Positions 11,301 through 22,552 of a DNA stretch of 64,000 nucleotides are shown here, in pieces (the stretch's first letter is position 1; every line of letters starts with the position of its first letter). The notes under the pieces were generated by a model. It did not search any database. It saw only the letters and a list, made by a program, of their open reading frames with translations, and was not told the origin of the DNA. The DNA comes from Sphagnum compactum. Taxonomy: Eukaryota; Bryophyta; Sphagnopsida; Sphagnales. Made by a program: the position numbers and the translations under genes. The DNA lies in contig OZ234502.1 in assembly GCA_965153455.1 (NCBI GenBank), positions 62,001-126,000 on the forward strand, read 5' to 3'.

Positions 11301-13513
11301 CCATTTAATTGACCTAACCACCTAGTCAAATACCTAGTTACCTACCTATCTAAACCTACTTAGTGGGTAGGTAAGGATGACCCCCTACTTATTTAATTTA
11401 GCCAGCTTAAGTAAATAGGAAGGTAGTTGAATTAATAGAAAAATAACCATGTAAAATTTTTTATTTCATGTTTTGTTTTAAGGTTGTTCATTTTTTAATG
11501 CACACCATGTTGGCACATGTATTTTAATGTAAATAACAACAGGAGGCACATTGCATCATATAATTTGTGAGATGGAATTAATTTCCAAACCATATGGGTT
11601 TAATCTTTTGGTTGTAGGTTACTTGAATTATTTTTTTTCAACCACACATTTTCAAAGGGATTCTCCAACATGTTTTGTGTTTCTAATTGATTTTAGGTTT
11701 TTTAAAACTAAGTATCAATTAATATAAAATTTAGATATCTCAATTAATTTCCTATCAAGTAATTATCTACATCAAAAATCTAGATTCTTCAATGTAATTA
11801 CACAACTGGTGGATTTATTTGGTTGATTTATTATAACTCCATAAATTCAATTACTTAAGATTATAGTACTGAAATTTTTGAAAATTATGCTAATTGAAAT
11901 ATTGAGAATTAAAAGAATTAAATCACTAAAATTACAGTGAAATCCTAAATCTTATTTTAATTTGGTTGTTAAAATTTTAGCTATAGTAATCGAAATAATG
12001 AAAATTAGATTTAATTCTTGAAAATAAAAATAGCCTTATATTGCAAATGTTTTTCAAAGATTGTGACTAAATATTTCCTCTGCCACCAAAAAAAATCATT
12101 GCTAGGGGTATCACTGATGAATTAGAATATTGCAACAATTCATTTCACAGTTCTTGTACATCCTCAGTAGATAGTGGAGTTTGAAAAAAATCTACTTTTG
12201 TATGTGACCCCTATGCAAATTTGGCTAAGTCCTCTTATGGATTATTGCTAGTTGACCTACCTCACAAAATTGAAAACAAAAACCTTGATTCTTCACTCCC
12301 AATTTGCAAACCCAAAAAATAGAGGAGTTCCTCAATGTACTTGAACTCATTCCCACCTTCCACATTAAATAATTTGTTAGAGAGATCAAGACAAATTAAA
12401 AATCTTCCCCAAAAAGTACCTTATGATTATTGTTGAACTTTTTCTAAAGATTTTTTTGCCCTACAATTTTTTTGCCCTGAATTAGAGCCCTATGGACGAC
12501 TGCAAGCCTAGGGCTAATTAACAACTATATTGGGAGTTCCATTCATCTGCATTGGATGAAGATTCTCATCGATCCAATCTGGTCCCCCAATAGTCTTTTT
12601 GATTCACTGCATTCCCAATGGCCCCGCATGATACCTAGTCTGGATGGCTACTTTATACCTAGTTAGAGAACATAATCTTTTTGGGAACGGCTCGACATGA
12701 TAATTGTATTATAGGCATCAATTTTTAATTTAATTTTATGGTTTCAAAAACTTTAGCATTGTTTTCGATTTTTTGGGAATCTTTTCTAAAACAAATTTCC
12801 TCCAAATTATAAAATATTAATCATTTATTTGTGCATTAATTATGTGTTTGATCATCTACAAACTTATAATATGATTATTAAGTGTATACATAGGTCTACT
12901 TTCTAGTTATTTTCCCTTTTAATTCATAAGCTTTAAATGTTTCAAATTGTATATTATTAAATAGTTATGTGGTGTTCATGAAGAAGATTTTTGATCACAT
13001 AGTCTTATACACGAAATTTTTTAATCATGTAGTCATATCCAATGTTACAATAATACAACTAGGCACAAAAACATGGCATATATGACTGTATAACTAGGAA
13101 ATGGTCAATAGCCATATTTGTCCCAATATAAATGTGAAGTTTTGGCTTGGTGGTATATGTAGGGTATAAGCAAGGTAAGGTAAGGTATTTATATAATGTA
13201 TATTATATGTCAGGCTAGGTATGTATAGAGTAGGTATGTAGATGTTAGGTACATATAAATTAAATACATATAGCCTATGTATGTATAGACCATGTGTGTA
13301 TAATTTAGGTTATATTTCAGATAGCTACGTGTAATTAAGTAGGCCTAACCTACCTTAACGTAAATATAAATCATCATAAACCAAAGTAAATACATAAGAA
13401 ATCATATACTAATATTTAGATTCGGTACACATATTTACCTTATATGTATAAATTATGATATACCTTACCACATTATAGGATATAATAGACGTATTTTAAG
13501 TACATATCCTATT
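8379..13513. other. AT-rich intergenic DNA without genes
   Basis: No supported gene. It holds an A-rich segment at 9340-9660 in which the phrase TATTAAGAAAACCAACAAAAA recurs, giving spurious open frames on both strands, several clusters of TAGGTA motifs (8810-8890, 11270-11420, 13140-13330), and a possible fold-back element at 9925-10260. Confidence 0.6.
9925..10260. repeat. Possible fold-back element
   Basis: AGTGGAGGTAGGCCTA at 9961-9976 is the exact reverse complement of 10162-10177. Outside these arms, CAATTGTAACTACATGGTC on the left and its approximate reverse complement near 10228-10255 extend the pairing loosely. This resembles a small inverted-repeat transposon with degenerate ends; no target duplication could be defined. 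Confidence 0.35.
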
Positions 13514-14333
13514 TGACGCGCTCCTTGGTCCCGGGGTGAACCCACTTGAGGATTCACCAATGTGAAGTTGCGGAAAGTTGGGACCGAAGGGCACGCTCCC
13601 GACTTCCAACTCTAGAAAGGGGTAGAGGGTCGAGTTGGAAGCCCCGGGATTAGACTAGGAAGATGGACTAGTAGATCAAGCACGAATCTGCATCCAAAAC
13701 CAACCACAAATGGGTTAGTTCACATTCAGGAACACCCTTGGGTGTTGGGACAAGCCACGGGCACTTTGGACTACTTGACTCACCACGGCCCGGACTCGGG
13801 GGAAGCCACCACCTTCCCCCTTATAGTTATCTCTGCAGCTCGCCGTGGAGGCTACATCCAAATGGCACATTTTGTTGGGACTCCCGAAATGGAGTCCCGA
13901 AATTGTCCCGGCTAGACTCCCGGAACTTTGAACGGCCATAACTCCTGACTGCAGAGTTTGATTGCAACAAGATCTCAACCAAAGTTGTAGCCCTCGTCGA
14001 GATCATTCCAACGCCATGTCGCACTCTCAAATCGGATGTCGGGAAGAGGTCGATTCCCGACTTTTAGTGGTCGGGAGTCAAACTGCCAGTTTGACTCCCG
14101 GCCCTTCTTTTGCCCATAACTTGGGTTGCAAAAGCCCAAATGACCAATGCGAGGCCATTTTCGATATCTACGTTTCAAGACCTTTCCAATGACACCAAGA
14201 AAACCCCAATGCGAGGTGGTTTGGGCCTTGCTGTCGAGCTCTAAACATTCGGGAGTCCCGGAGGACTCCAAACCTCCAACTTTTCCAAGTGTTGGGCTTC
14301 ACCCCCACACTTGGACAAAGTGGGGTTGCGACA
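13514..14333 (-). repeat. 3' LTR of the Gypsy element, 820 bp
   Basis: In element orientation it starts TGTCGCAACCCC and ends CGCGTCA, so it has TG...CA termini. It is bordered inside by the polypurine tract. It contains a palindrome at 14072-14100 (13-bp arms CGGGAGTCAAACT and complement around GCC) and many further GGGAGTC/GACTCCC heptamers. Confidence 0.9.
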
Positions 14334-14345
14334 CTCTCCCCCACT
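14334..14345 (-). promoter_or_regulatory. Polypurine tract (plus-strand primer) of the Gypsy element
   Basis: On the - strand the bases next to the 3' LTR read AGTGGGGGAGAG, directly followed by the LTR start TGTCGC. This is the expected position and composition for second-strand priming. Confidence 0.8.
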
Positions 14346-15110
14346 AGAAGAAAGAGGTCAATGTCCTCATTGACACTTGGAATTTTCCTTCATACAATTG
14401 CAATTGCTTTCTTTTGGATCCTTGGCCATTTTGCCAACTTTGTGGCTAGACCTTGTCTCAAGCTAACTTAGGCGTCCCCAAGTTTCCAACACTTTCTTAA
14501 CAAGTCTAAGAGGGTCTTGTAGGAAACCCTCTTCCTTTGCTTCATCAAAAGACTAAACTAGCCTAATTGACGAAGCCCTCATTTGGGAAGAACCTTTTTC
14601 CATCCTTCCCCTCATGAGGACTTAAGTCAAGTCTACTCTTGACCTAAGCTATTTGACATGACTCCTTTCCCTATCTCGCGCCTTGGTCACAACAACCAAG
14701 TCTTAATTAAAAGATTTGCTTATCAAGGTACGAAAAAGAACACCTAGGTTTGCCAAACCCAAGTCCCAAACTACACTTAGAGTATGTGAGCGGGGTCATG
14801 ACTTCCCGCGTTGGCCACACTACCAACCAACCCTTCGGGATGCACTTAAGGCATGTGCATGTCCCCGCAAGCTCACCTTGCTTGCCTCTTCCCTTGGGGC
14901 CAAGTTTCCTCAACCCCAAAGTAGGAGTCCGATTTTGATTTGGGCCTACGCAAGAAAGTTCCATTTGTCCATGCCACAACCCTATTTGCTTTAACAAATT
15001 TTTCATGATACAATCTCTTGGAAGTTTTAAAGCCCTTTTTATTTCACTTGCAACTTGATGTGGTACATTTTATGCAACTCTCCCCCTCTAAAAGAAAGGT
15101 GATGTCCTCA
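14346..15110 (-). other. Non-coding spacer between chromodomain stop and 3' LTR
   Basis: About 765 bp of Gypsy element with no conserved frame. At 15078-15089 it carries a second purine tract (- strand AGAGGGGGAGAG) followed by sequence resembling that beside the true polypurine tract (both have AGAAAG..GT and ATGTCCTCAT on the + strand). This may be a duplicated 3' end or an internal priming tract. Confidence 0.55.
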
Positions 15111-16463
15111 TCACGCTCTACGTCTTTTCTTCGCCGGTCTAGTGTGGAATTCTTCTATGGCTTCTTGGGCATGTTCCATGTCGGATTCATTCACCCAAGA
15201 AGCCTCTATTGCATGGTAACCTTTCCACTTAACTAAGTATTCCCGCTCTTGCCCTCTAAGTTGCCTTGATTTGAGCACGGCCTCAACCTCAAACTCTGGT
15301 TCATTATGAACCAAGTCCGGTGGAGGCCTTGAATTTAGCTCTCTATTAAGCCTTGAGGCATCGCAGGAGACCGGCTTCAAAAGGGAAACATGAAATGTGG
15401 GATGAACTCTAAGATTTTCCGGTAATTCTAACTTATAAGTGTCGGAAAATTTTTTTTCCAACACTTTGAATGGACCCGCATATGGGCCCATAAACTTATG
15501 ACTTAATCCTTCGGGTAACCGGAAGTTCTTTATGTTCAACCACACCTCGTCTCCTTCTTGAAACTTCACCTCTCGTCGGGACTTGTCCGCAAAATCCTTG
15601 TACCTTTTGTGCGCCTTTTCCAAGTTGGCTTTTGCCAACTCTCACAAGCGCTTCCTTTCTTCATCAAGTTGTGTGACCATTGGCACTTCCTCACTTGCAT
15701 CAATCGAAGGTTGTCCTTGTGCGGCCCAAGTCATGGGCACAATTGGTGACTTGTCCGTCACCATTTGGAATGGGGTGGATCCCGTTGCGGAGTGTACCGA
15801 GTTGTTGTAACAAAACTCGGCTAACTCCAAATGATCCACCCAATCTTGTTGATCCGCCGCCACATAATTCCTTAGGAATTGTTGGATCACCAAGTTCACC
15901 CTTTCGGTTTGTCCATCGGTTTGGGGGCGGAATGAAGTGCTCATCTTGAGTTCCGACCCCATTCGCTTCCACAAGGCCCTCCAAAACTTGCTCGTGAACT
16001 TTGGATCCCGATCCGACACTATGTCCTTTGGAAGGCCATGATGCTTGAAAATGTGGGAGAAGAACAACCTCCCCGTCTCTTGAGCCGTGGCTTCATCCTT
16101 TGTGGGAATGAAGTGTGCCATTTTGCTAAATCGATCCACCACAACCACGATGGCATCGAAACCCTTTGAAAGGGGCAAACTTACCATAAAGTCCATTGAC
16201 ACACTTTCCCACGGCCCTTCGGGAATTGGCAAAGGTTGCAACAAACCCGCTTGCTTCTTGTTGAGGGTCTGGTTTTGTTGACAAGTTAAACAAGTCTTCA
16301 CGTACTCCTCCGCATCATCCTTCAAGTTGGGCCAATAATAGGACTTCTTTAGGAATGTTGTGGTGCGCTTTGCACCACAATGGCCCGCAAGCGGTCCATC
16401 GTGACATTCCTTCAAAAGCATGTCCCTAATTTTTCCTTCCGGCACATAGAGTCGGTTTTGCTT
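15111..16463 (-). pseudogene. Gypsy integrase with C-terminal chromodomain (one internal stop)
   Basis: Integrase starts after the RNase H part and shows an H-H-C-C zinc finger (H..GHCG then CLTCQQNQ), the catalytic D (VSMDFMVSLP), D (VSDRDPKFTS) and E (GQTERVNLVIQQ) of the DDE core. The C-terminal half has the GPY/F-like GPYAGPFKVLEK segment and then a chromodomain at about 15293-15147 (FEVEAVLKSR, EYLVKWKGY, ASWVNESD), which in chromoviruses guides insertion to marked chromatin. A TGA at 15642-15644 interrupts KRL and ELAKANLEKAH; both sides are in the same frame, so a single CGA to TGA change explains it. An upstream TAG at 16464-16466 separates it from RNase H. Confidence 0.9.
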
Positions 16464-18113
16464 CTACCACAACAATCCATTTTTCAAATGGAAGTGGGAC
16501 TTAGCTTCATTTTGGATGTTTTGCCTTGCCTCCTTGGCAAGAGCATCCCGGCAGTTTGCTAATCTAACTTCCTTTTGAAGTTCCGACTCTCCCACATACA
16601 CCACTCTAAGTTGGTGTTTCCGGCTCAAGGCATCAGGGACTATGTTCTCCTTTCCCGGCTTGTGCCGGATGTCCACATTGAACAAGGCCAATGTGTCTTG
16701 CCACCTTTGTTGTTTTGATGACAACTTGGGTTGAGTTGCGAAGTACTTCAAGGTCACATTGTCGGTCCACACCACCACATCTTTGGAGCCTATGTAATGG
16801 CCCCAAGTCTTGAGACAATGTATGACCGCCCACATTTCCTTCTCATGAGTTGGCCACCTTCACTCCGTTTCACTCAACTTCTTGCTTTCAAAGGTCACCG
16901 GTCTTCCATCTTGCACTATGACACCCCCAATTGCAAAGTCGGAGGCGTCGGAATGGATTTCAAAGTCCTTGTCAAAGTCGGGCAACTTCAACACCGGCGC
17001 TTTCACCAAAATGCCCTTCAACGTTCCAAAGGCTTCGTCGCATGCTTCATCCCAATCATAAGTGACGACGAACTTCTTCAAGAGGTTTGTCAAAGGGGCC
17101 GCTATTCTCGCAAAGTTCTTTATGAACTTGCGATAATAGGAGGCCAATCCTAAAAAGGATCTCAAGGCGGGAACCGAGTTAGGTGGCTCCCAATCCAAAA
17201 TCGCCCTGACCTTGTGATCATCCATCATCAAACCACCTTGAGTTATCCTATGCCCAAGGAAATCCACTTCCGTCACCCCAAATTCGCACTTCTCAAGCTT
17301 GGCATACAACTTGTTTTCTCTTAGCCTTTGGAACACCTTGCGAAGGTGCTCCGCATGCTCCTCCATGGAGCTACTATAAATCAAAATGTCGTCTATGTAG
17401 ACGACCACAAAATCATCAAGCCATTTGCGGAAAATGTCATTCATGAGGGTGCAAAATGTTGCGGGTGCATTGGTGAGCCCAAAGGGCATCACCAAGAACT
17501 CGTATGACCCATACCTTGTGCGACAAGCGGTCTTTTCTTCGTTCCCTTCCGCGATCCTTATTTGGTAATACCCCGAACGCAGATCAATTCTACTAAAAAC
17601 CTTGGCTCCCGAGAGACGATCAAATAGATCATCAATGTGAGGTAAAGGATAACGATTTTTCACCGTTGCCTTATTGAGTGCTCTATAATCAACACACATC
17701 CTCAAAGTCCCATCCTTCTTGTGAACAAAAAGGACGGGTGCCCCATATGGTGACTTGTTTGGTTTGATGTAACCTTTCGCGAGGAGTTCCTCAAGTTGAA
17801 CCTTGAGTTCCTTCAACTCCTCGTGGTTCATTCTATATGGGGCCTTGGCGGGCGGTTCCACTCCCGGTATCACTTCAATCGCATGATCAACTCGTCTTTT
17901 CGGGGGCAAGTCTTCGGGCAAGTCTTCGGGCATCACATCCGAAAACTCTTCCAAAACCTTTCTTATGCACTTGGCGGAAGTCACCAACTTGGTGGCTTCC
18001 TTGGGCTCATACTCGTCCAACACCTGCATGACACACATCATGCCTAAGCCCCCACGAGTTCTCTTTCCCAAGCTTTCCCTAACATAAAGTGGATGGTTGG
18101 ACCACCCACACAA
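16464..18113 (-). pseudogene. Gypsy reverse transcriptase and RNase H (interrupted)
   Basis: The RT has the full motif series: [12 protein letters not shown], the first catalytic D in [24 protein letters not shown], and the catalytic YIDD at about 17399-17388, followed by FLGHRI and the connection region. RNase H-like sequence ([38 protein letters not shown]) follows. A TGA at 16860-16862 falls inside KLSETE|RWPTHEKEMWAV and keeps the frame on both sides, and a TAG at 16464-16466 follows the RNase H. The start of this frame is joined to the protease frame by a frameshift between 18113 and 18044. Confidence 0.92.
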
Positions 18114-18676
18114 GGCAACTCATGTGCCTTGACTCGCACAATCCCACTTTTAGATGGGATTCTAACTAACCTATTGTGCCCTTCAATGAGCACATTGTTT
18201 TGGGTAATGAATTCCATTCTCAAAACGCACTGCATTCCACCCAAGGTGGAAACTAACAAATCCACTTTTCCTCTCCAATTTCCTAATTGGAGAGGCACTC
18301 CCTTTGCTTGTAGTGTAGTTGGATGGGGAACCCCATCCGCGAAATGCACCTCAATGGGTGCCTTGAGCTCCTCCAAGTGGAGCTCCATCCTTTCGGCGCT
18401 CTCCCGAGTTATGAAGTTGTGGGAGGCCCCTGTGTCCAAAAGGCATAAGATTTTACGTTTAGCAATCTTCCCTTTCAAGAATATAAGTCGATTGCATTCC
18501 GATTGGGCTAAAGTGGCATTGAGAGCAAGTACCTTTGAGCTCCCAACCCCCGTTTTGGATTTGGGACAATCTTTGGAGTAATGCCCCACCTCGTTGCAAT
18601 TGAAACATGCACCCTTGGGCTTTGCTCCAAAATCTCCCTTGGTTTGGCTCCCTTTGAAAGGAGCCCCTTTTTTCAC
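18044..18676 (-). pseudogene. Gypsy nucleocapsid zinc knuckle and aspartic protease
   Basis: A CCHC knuckle (CFNCNEVGHYSKDC, about 18607-18566) is followed by the aspartic protease active site LLDTGASHNFI (about 18439). It shares the frame of gag, separated by a TGA at 18755-18757. A frameshift near its end (18044-18113) moves it out of frame with the reverse transcriptase. Confidence 0.88.
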
Positions 18677-18754
18677 GAAACTACCTTTTGACTTGAACCC
18701 CGAGCCTTGGAATTGTTTGGTCTTTTCCTTGGTTGGGCTACCTTGCCCCCGGTT

Positions 18755-19591
18755 TCATTCCCCCTCGTGCCTTGGCTTTTTGTGAAGGAACTTGTTATCC
18801 TTCTTGAACCCGGATTTGTCACTCCGCCCCACATCCGAGAAGTTCTCCACTTTCGTGATGGCCTCGGATAATGAGGCGGGCCAACTCTCCTCAAGCTTTC
18901 GCTTGGCCCAAGTCGAAAGTCCCATCACGAATTGGCACACACGATCCAACTCGTGCATGTGCCGGATTTCAAGCATGAGCTCGGAATAGGCCCTCACATA
19001 TTGCTTCAAATTTTCATTTGTGGCATTCACAAGGTCACGGAGTTTGCACCTTGAGATGTAATCGAAATTTCTCGGAATGAACTCCGCCTCAATGCGATCC
19101 TTGAAAAACTCCCACGTATAGCCATGGTTCTTGCCCTCCTCTTGTCTCACCGTCCGCCACCATGTGGCGGCATAGCCTTTCAAGTAGGATTGGGCAAGCT
19201 CCACGGTGGAATTCCGTCCAACCTTGGCGGCATGGATATAATCATCCATTTCCGCAAGCCAAGCATCCACCACCTTACGGTCTCGGGCACCATCGAAAAT
19301 CCCGGGCTTGGCCGGTTGAAACCTTTCACCTTTGGAGGTCCCCGTTTTGAGGGCCGCCACCAACTCACCAAAGTCGGGCCTATTCATCTTGAGGAGGACT
19401 TCAAGTTGCTCCGGGGTGAATAGGACCGAGCTCCGTTGTTCCTCCTCACTTTCGGGTTCAACCTCGGGCTCATCTTGGTCCTCCCGGAAGTTTGGTTCCT
19501 CCCCAATTGATTCGGGCGGGGCTACTAGGTCATCGACGGGCTCCTCGCACCTAGGCTCTGGAGCTAGCTTCCGATTCTTCTTGGGTGCCAT
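18755..19591 (-). pseudogene. Gypsy gag capsid region
   Basis: Starts at the first ATG after the primer-binding site (MAPKKNRKLAPEPRCEEP), with an acidic N-terminus and a retrotransposon-gag domain (AWLAEMDDYIHAAKV, LKGYAATWWRTV, FIPRNFDYISRCKLRDL). Gag forms the particle that packages element RNA in the cytoplasm. Ends early at TGA 18755-18757; the frame continues beyond into the zinc knuckle, so this was one long gag-pol frame. Confidence 0.88.
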
Positions 19592-19619
19592 CCCAAAATG
19601 TCGTTGAGCTTCACCTTGA

Positions 19620-19631
19620 GCTCTGATATCA
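19620..19631 (-). promoter_or_regulatory. Primer-binding site (initiator tRNA-Met type)
   Basis: On the - strand the bases TGATATCAGAGC lie two bases inside the 5' LTR end (...GCGTCA CG). They match the usual plant iMet primer site TGGTATCAGAGC with one difference. Confidence 0.85.
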
Positions 19632-19633
19632 CG

Positions 19634-20383
19634 TGACGCGCTCCTTGGTCCCGGGGTGAACCCACTTGAGGATTCACCAATGTGAAGTTGCGGAAAGTTG
19701 GGACCGAAGGGCACGCTCCCGACTTCCAACTCTAGAAAGGGGTAGAGGGTCGAGTTGGAAGCCCCGGGATTAGACTAGGAAGATGGACTAGTAGATCAAG
19801 CACGAATCTGCATCCAAAACCAACCACAAATGGGTTAGTTCACATTCGGGAACACCCTTGGGTGTTGGGACAAGCCACGGGCACTTTGGACTACTTGACT
19901 CACCACGGCCCGGACTTGGGGGAAGCCACCACCTTCCCCCTTATAGTTATCTCTGCAGCTCACCACGGAGGCTACATCTAAATGGCACATTTTGTTGGGA
20001 CTCCCGAAATGGAGTCTCGAAATTGTCCCGGCTAGACTTTCGGAAGTTGGAACGGCCATAACTCCCGACTGCAGAGTTTGATTGCAACGAGATCTAAACC
20101 AAAGTTGTAGCCCTCGTCGAGATCATTCCAACGCCATGTCGCACTCCCTGAGGCGACGTCGGGAAAGGGTCGATTCCCGACTTTTAGTGGTCGGGAGTCA
20201 AACTGCCAGTTTGACTCCCGGCCCTTCTTTTGCCCATAACTTGGGCTGCAGATGTCCAAATGGCCAATGCGAGGCCATTTTCGATATCTACGTTTCAAGA
20301 CCTTTCCAATGACACCAAGAAAACCCCAATGCGAGGTGTTTTGGGCCTTGCTGTCGAGCTCTGAACATTCGGGAGTCCCGGAG
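19634..20383 (-). repeat. 5' LTR of the Gypsy element, outer end missing
   Basis: Matches the 3' LTR from the CGCGTCA end outward for about 750 bp and stops at ...GGGAGTCCCGGAG (20383), leaving out roughly the last 70 bp that carry the TGTCGCAACC terminus. The next base starts unrelated sequence belonging to the neighbouring Copia-derived block. Confidence 0.88.
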
Positions 20384-20833
20384 CTGTTGTGGAGGAATCA
20401 GCTTAAGGGCATTTCTTTAAACCTGGTCCTAATCTTCTTGAAACAGCTGAAAACTAGTGCAAGACAAGTATGGGAGTTTCTTTGTTTTCATGGTCAATGC
20501 TGCCTTGAATAATTTGAACTGGCTGTCTTGGATGCATGGTTTAAGTTAGCTCTTTCATGACAGAGAAAAGTCTGTTGTGTTGATGGGGGCATCTGAAGTT
20601 CTGCTGAACAACTCAAAACCAGCTCTTCACTATTCGCCAAAGAAATTGTGCTTCTGTCATTCTCATATCACAGAACAAGGACTTTTAGCTGGTTTGTGGG
20701 CAACACTTGCAGTTGTTCTGTAGTATATAACTCCCACCCTATCAAGGAAGAACTGTAGCGGACCTGGTGTGGTGGACATAGTTGTCAAGGCATTTGGCAA
20801 GGCGTTCGTTCAATCTTCAAGTATGTTGCCCTA

Positions 20834-21556
20834 TCAAGAACTCCAGCTGGGACAGTGGAAACTTCTGCTCATGAAATCTGCAACTGCTTCAGCCCAATAA
20901 TGATGTGGCATGCTCTTGTCAGCCATTAATGCACGAGCAACCTCTGCAATGTGCCTATTCTTTCTCTCAGCAACTCCATTTTGCTGCAGAGTATACCTGC
21001 ATGTGAATTGCCTTAGAATTCCATGCATTTTCAGATATGTAGTAAACTCATTGGAAAAATATTCTCCCCCTCCATCTGACCTTAGGCACTTAACTTGCAA
21101 CCCTGTTTGCTTTTCAGCCAACATTCTGAAATTCTGAAAGTGAGTGAACACTTCACTTTTTTCCTTCATGAAGTACACCCACACTCTTCTTGTGTGGTCA
21201 TCAATGAATGACACATAGTAGCGACATCCTCCCATTGACGTTGTCTTGGTTGGCCCCCATACATCTGAGTGCATTACATCAAGTGCTCTCTTACTTACAT
21301 TCTTGTCATGCGGAAACACATTCTTTGTTTGTTTCCCAAGTTGACATGCTTCACATATCTTATGCATTCCATCCACCTTAAACTTTGGCAAACCTGTGAC
21401 AATTTCTGAACTCTGCATAGACTTCAATCGCTGCTCATTTACATGACCAATATGCTTATGCCATATGTCCATATCAGCCACAACTCCTGCACCTTGTGCA
21501 AACATAGCAACTTCCACCTCAGGCATGCTTACATCCAAAGTAAACATTCTGCCCAC
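20834..21556 (-). pseudogene. Copia GAG-pre-integrase and integrase core (truncated)
   Basis: Shows the zinc-finger block (WHKHIGHVNEQRLKSM then CEACQLGKQ), and catalytic D (MHSDVWGPTKT), D (LRSDGGGEYFSNEF) and E (LQQNGVAERKNRHIAEVAR). After HYWAEAV the sequence diverges from the family and ends, so the integrase C-terminus and all of RT are missing. It is in the same frame as the upstream gag/protease, separated by a TAA in GL|VRFNPDGC. Confidence 0.9.
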
Positions 21557-21631
21557 TCTTTTGCCCTTAACAACTAAACGACATTTGTCCTTGAAGTCTT
21601 CGACATAGCAGCCATCAGGGTTGAACCGAAC

Positions 21632-22547
21632 TTACAAACCCTGCTCAATCATTTGCCCAACAGAAACCAAGTTCTTTGTGATATTGGGCACATGAAGTAC
21701 ATCAGACAAGTACTTTATCTTGCCATCTTGCATAACTAATGGCACATTCCCGATATGAGCAATGGGATGGGCTGTGTCATCTCCTGTCTCTACATAACCT
21801 GATTTTTCCAGATTTTTGACATCCCCAAACCACTCACCATGATAGGTCATGTGGTTAGAGGCTCCCGAATCCACATATAATACATTATCAACATTTGTGG
21901 ATGCATTTGCAGCCACTGTATTTAGCATGTGCTGCACAACAAATAGATGCTCATACCTATCTTCAGCCTGCTTGCTTGAGGATGCATAATTATTCTGCTG
22001 TAGTCTTCCATTCCTCATGTCACTTTCCTTCTTTCTACATTCTCTGGCCCAATGGCCTGGTTTGCCACAATAATGACAGTCTCTAGAATCTGATCCAGAT
22101 TGTTGTCTGTTCCAATTGCCACGTCCTCTTTGGCCCCCCCTGCCTTGAGACTGACCTCTTCCACCACCTCTGTATGACTGTTGTTGCTGTGAGTCATTTG
22201 ACTCTTGCTGTCCAGAACTCTGATTTCCAAAACGGCCACCACCTTGGCCTTGACCACGACCTCTTCCTCTGCCTCTACTTGTATTTGAGTAGAAGGCCTG
22301 CTGCTCTACATTGTTCTTGTTTTGTGTAGAACAATCTTCATTTAAAGTTTTCTCTTCTACAATTAGCATTGAAACAAGATCTCGAAAGTTTGGAACATTC
22401 TCCCTAACAATTATGGATGTCTTGAAAGGTTTGTATTCCTTTCCAAGTCCATTTAGACAGACGCTGACCAAATCATCATCATCCACAGATACATTAATAG
22501 ATGCAAGGGATTCAACAATACCTTTGATCTTCAATGAATACTCATTG
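21632..22547 (-). pseudogene. Copia gag C-terminus, zinc knuckle and protease
   Basis: Continues gag after the nested insertion (INEYSLKIKGIVESLASI), then an Arg/Gly/Gln-rich linker, a CCHC knuckle (CHYCGKPGHWARECRKK, from about 22078) and the protease site LYVDSGASNHMT (about 21871). The Gypsy LTR upstream happens to be open in the same frame, so an open frame runs from the LTR into gag across the 5-bp target duplication; this is accidental. Confidence 0.88.
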
Positions 22548-22552
22548 ATAGA

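Larger units (their letters stand above)
13514..20383 (-). mobile_element. Ty3/Gypsy chromodomain retrotransposon (chromovirus), 5' LTR truncated
   Basis: Element oriented on the - strand: 5' LTR 20383-19634 (outer end missing), primer-binding site, gag, protease, reverse transcriptase, RNase H, integrase with C-terminal chromodomain, polypurine tract and a complete 3' LTR (14333-13514). Gene order protease-RT-RH-IN and the chromodomain place it in the Ty3/Gypsy chromovirus group. The polyprotein frame is broken by four in-frame stops and one frameshift, so it is not autonomous. By eye the two LTRs differ at roughly 25-30 of about 750 positions, so the insertion is not very recent. The missing outer part of the 5' LTR directly abuts Copia-derived sequence at 20384, so no target duplication can be checked; the 3' flank begins after CTATT. 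Confidence 0.92.

Noticed and set aside
13738-14471. Several short + and - frames in the Gypsy LTRs, repeated at 19858, 23034 and 23428
   Set aside because: Same LTR sequence in each case; frames vary between copies, with no sign of coding constraint.
15018-19607. Open frames on the + strand of the Gypsy element
   Set aside because: Shadows of the gag-pol genes on the - strand, which show clear domain motifs.
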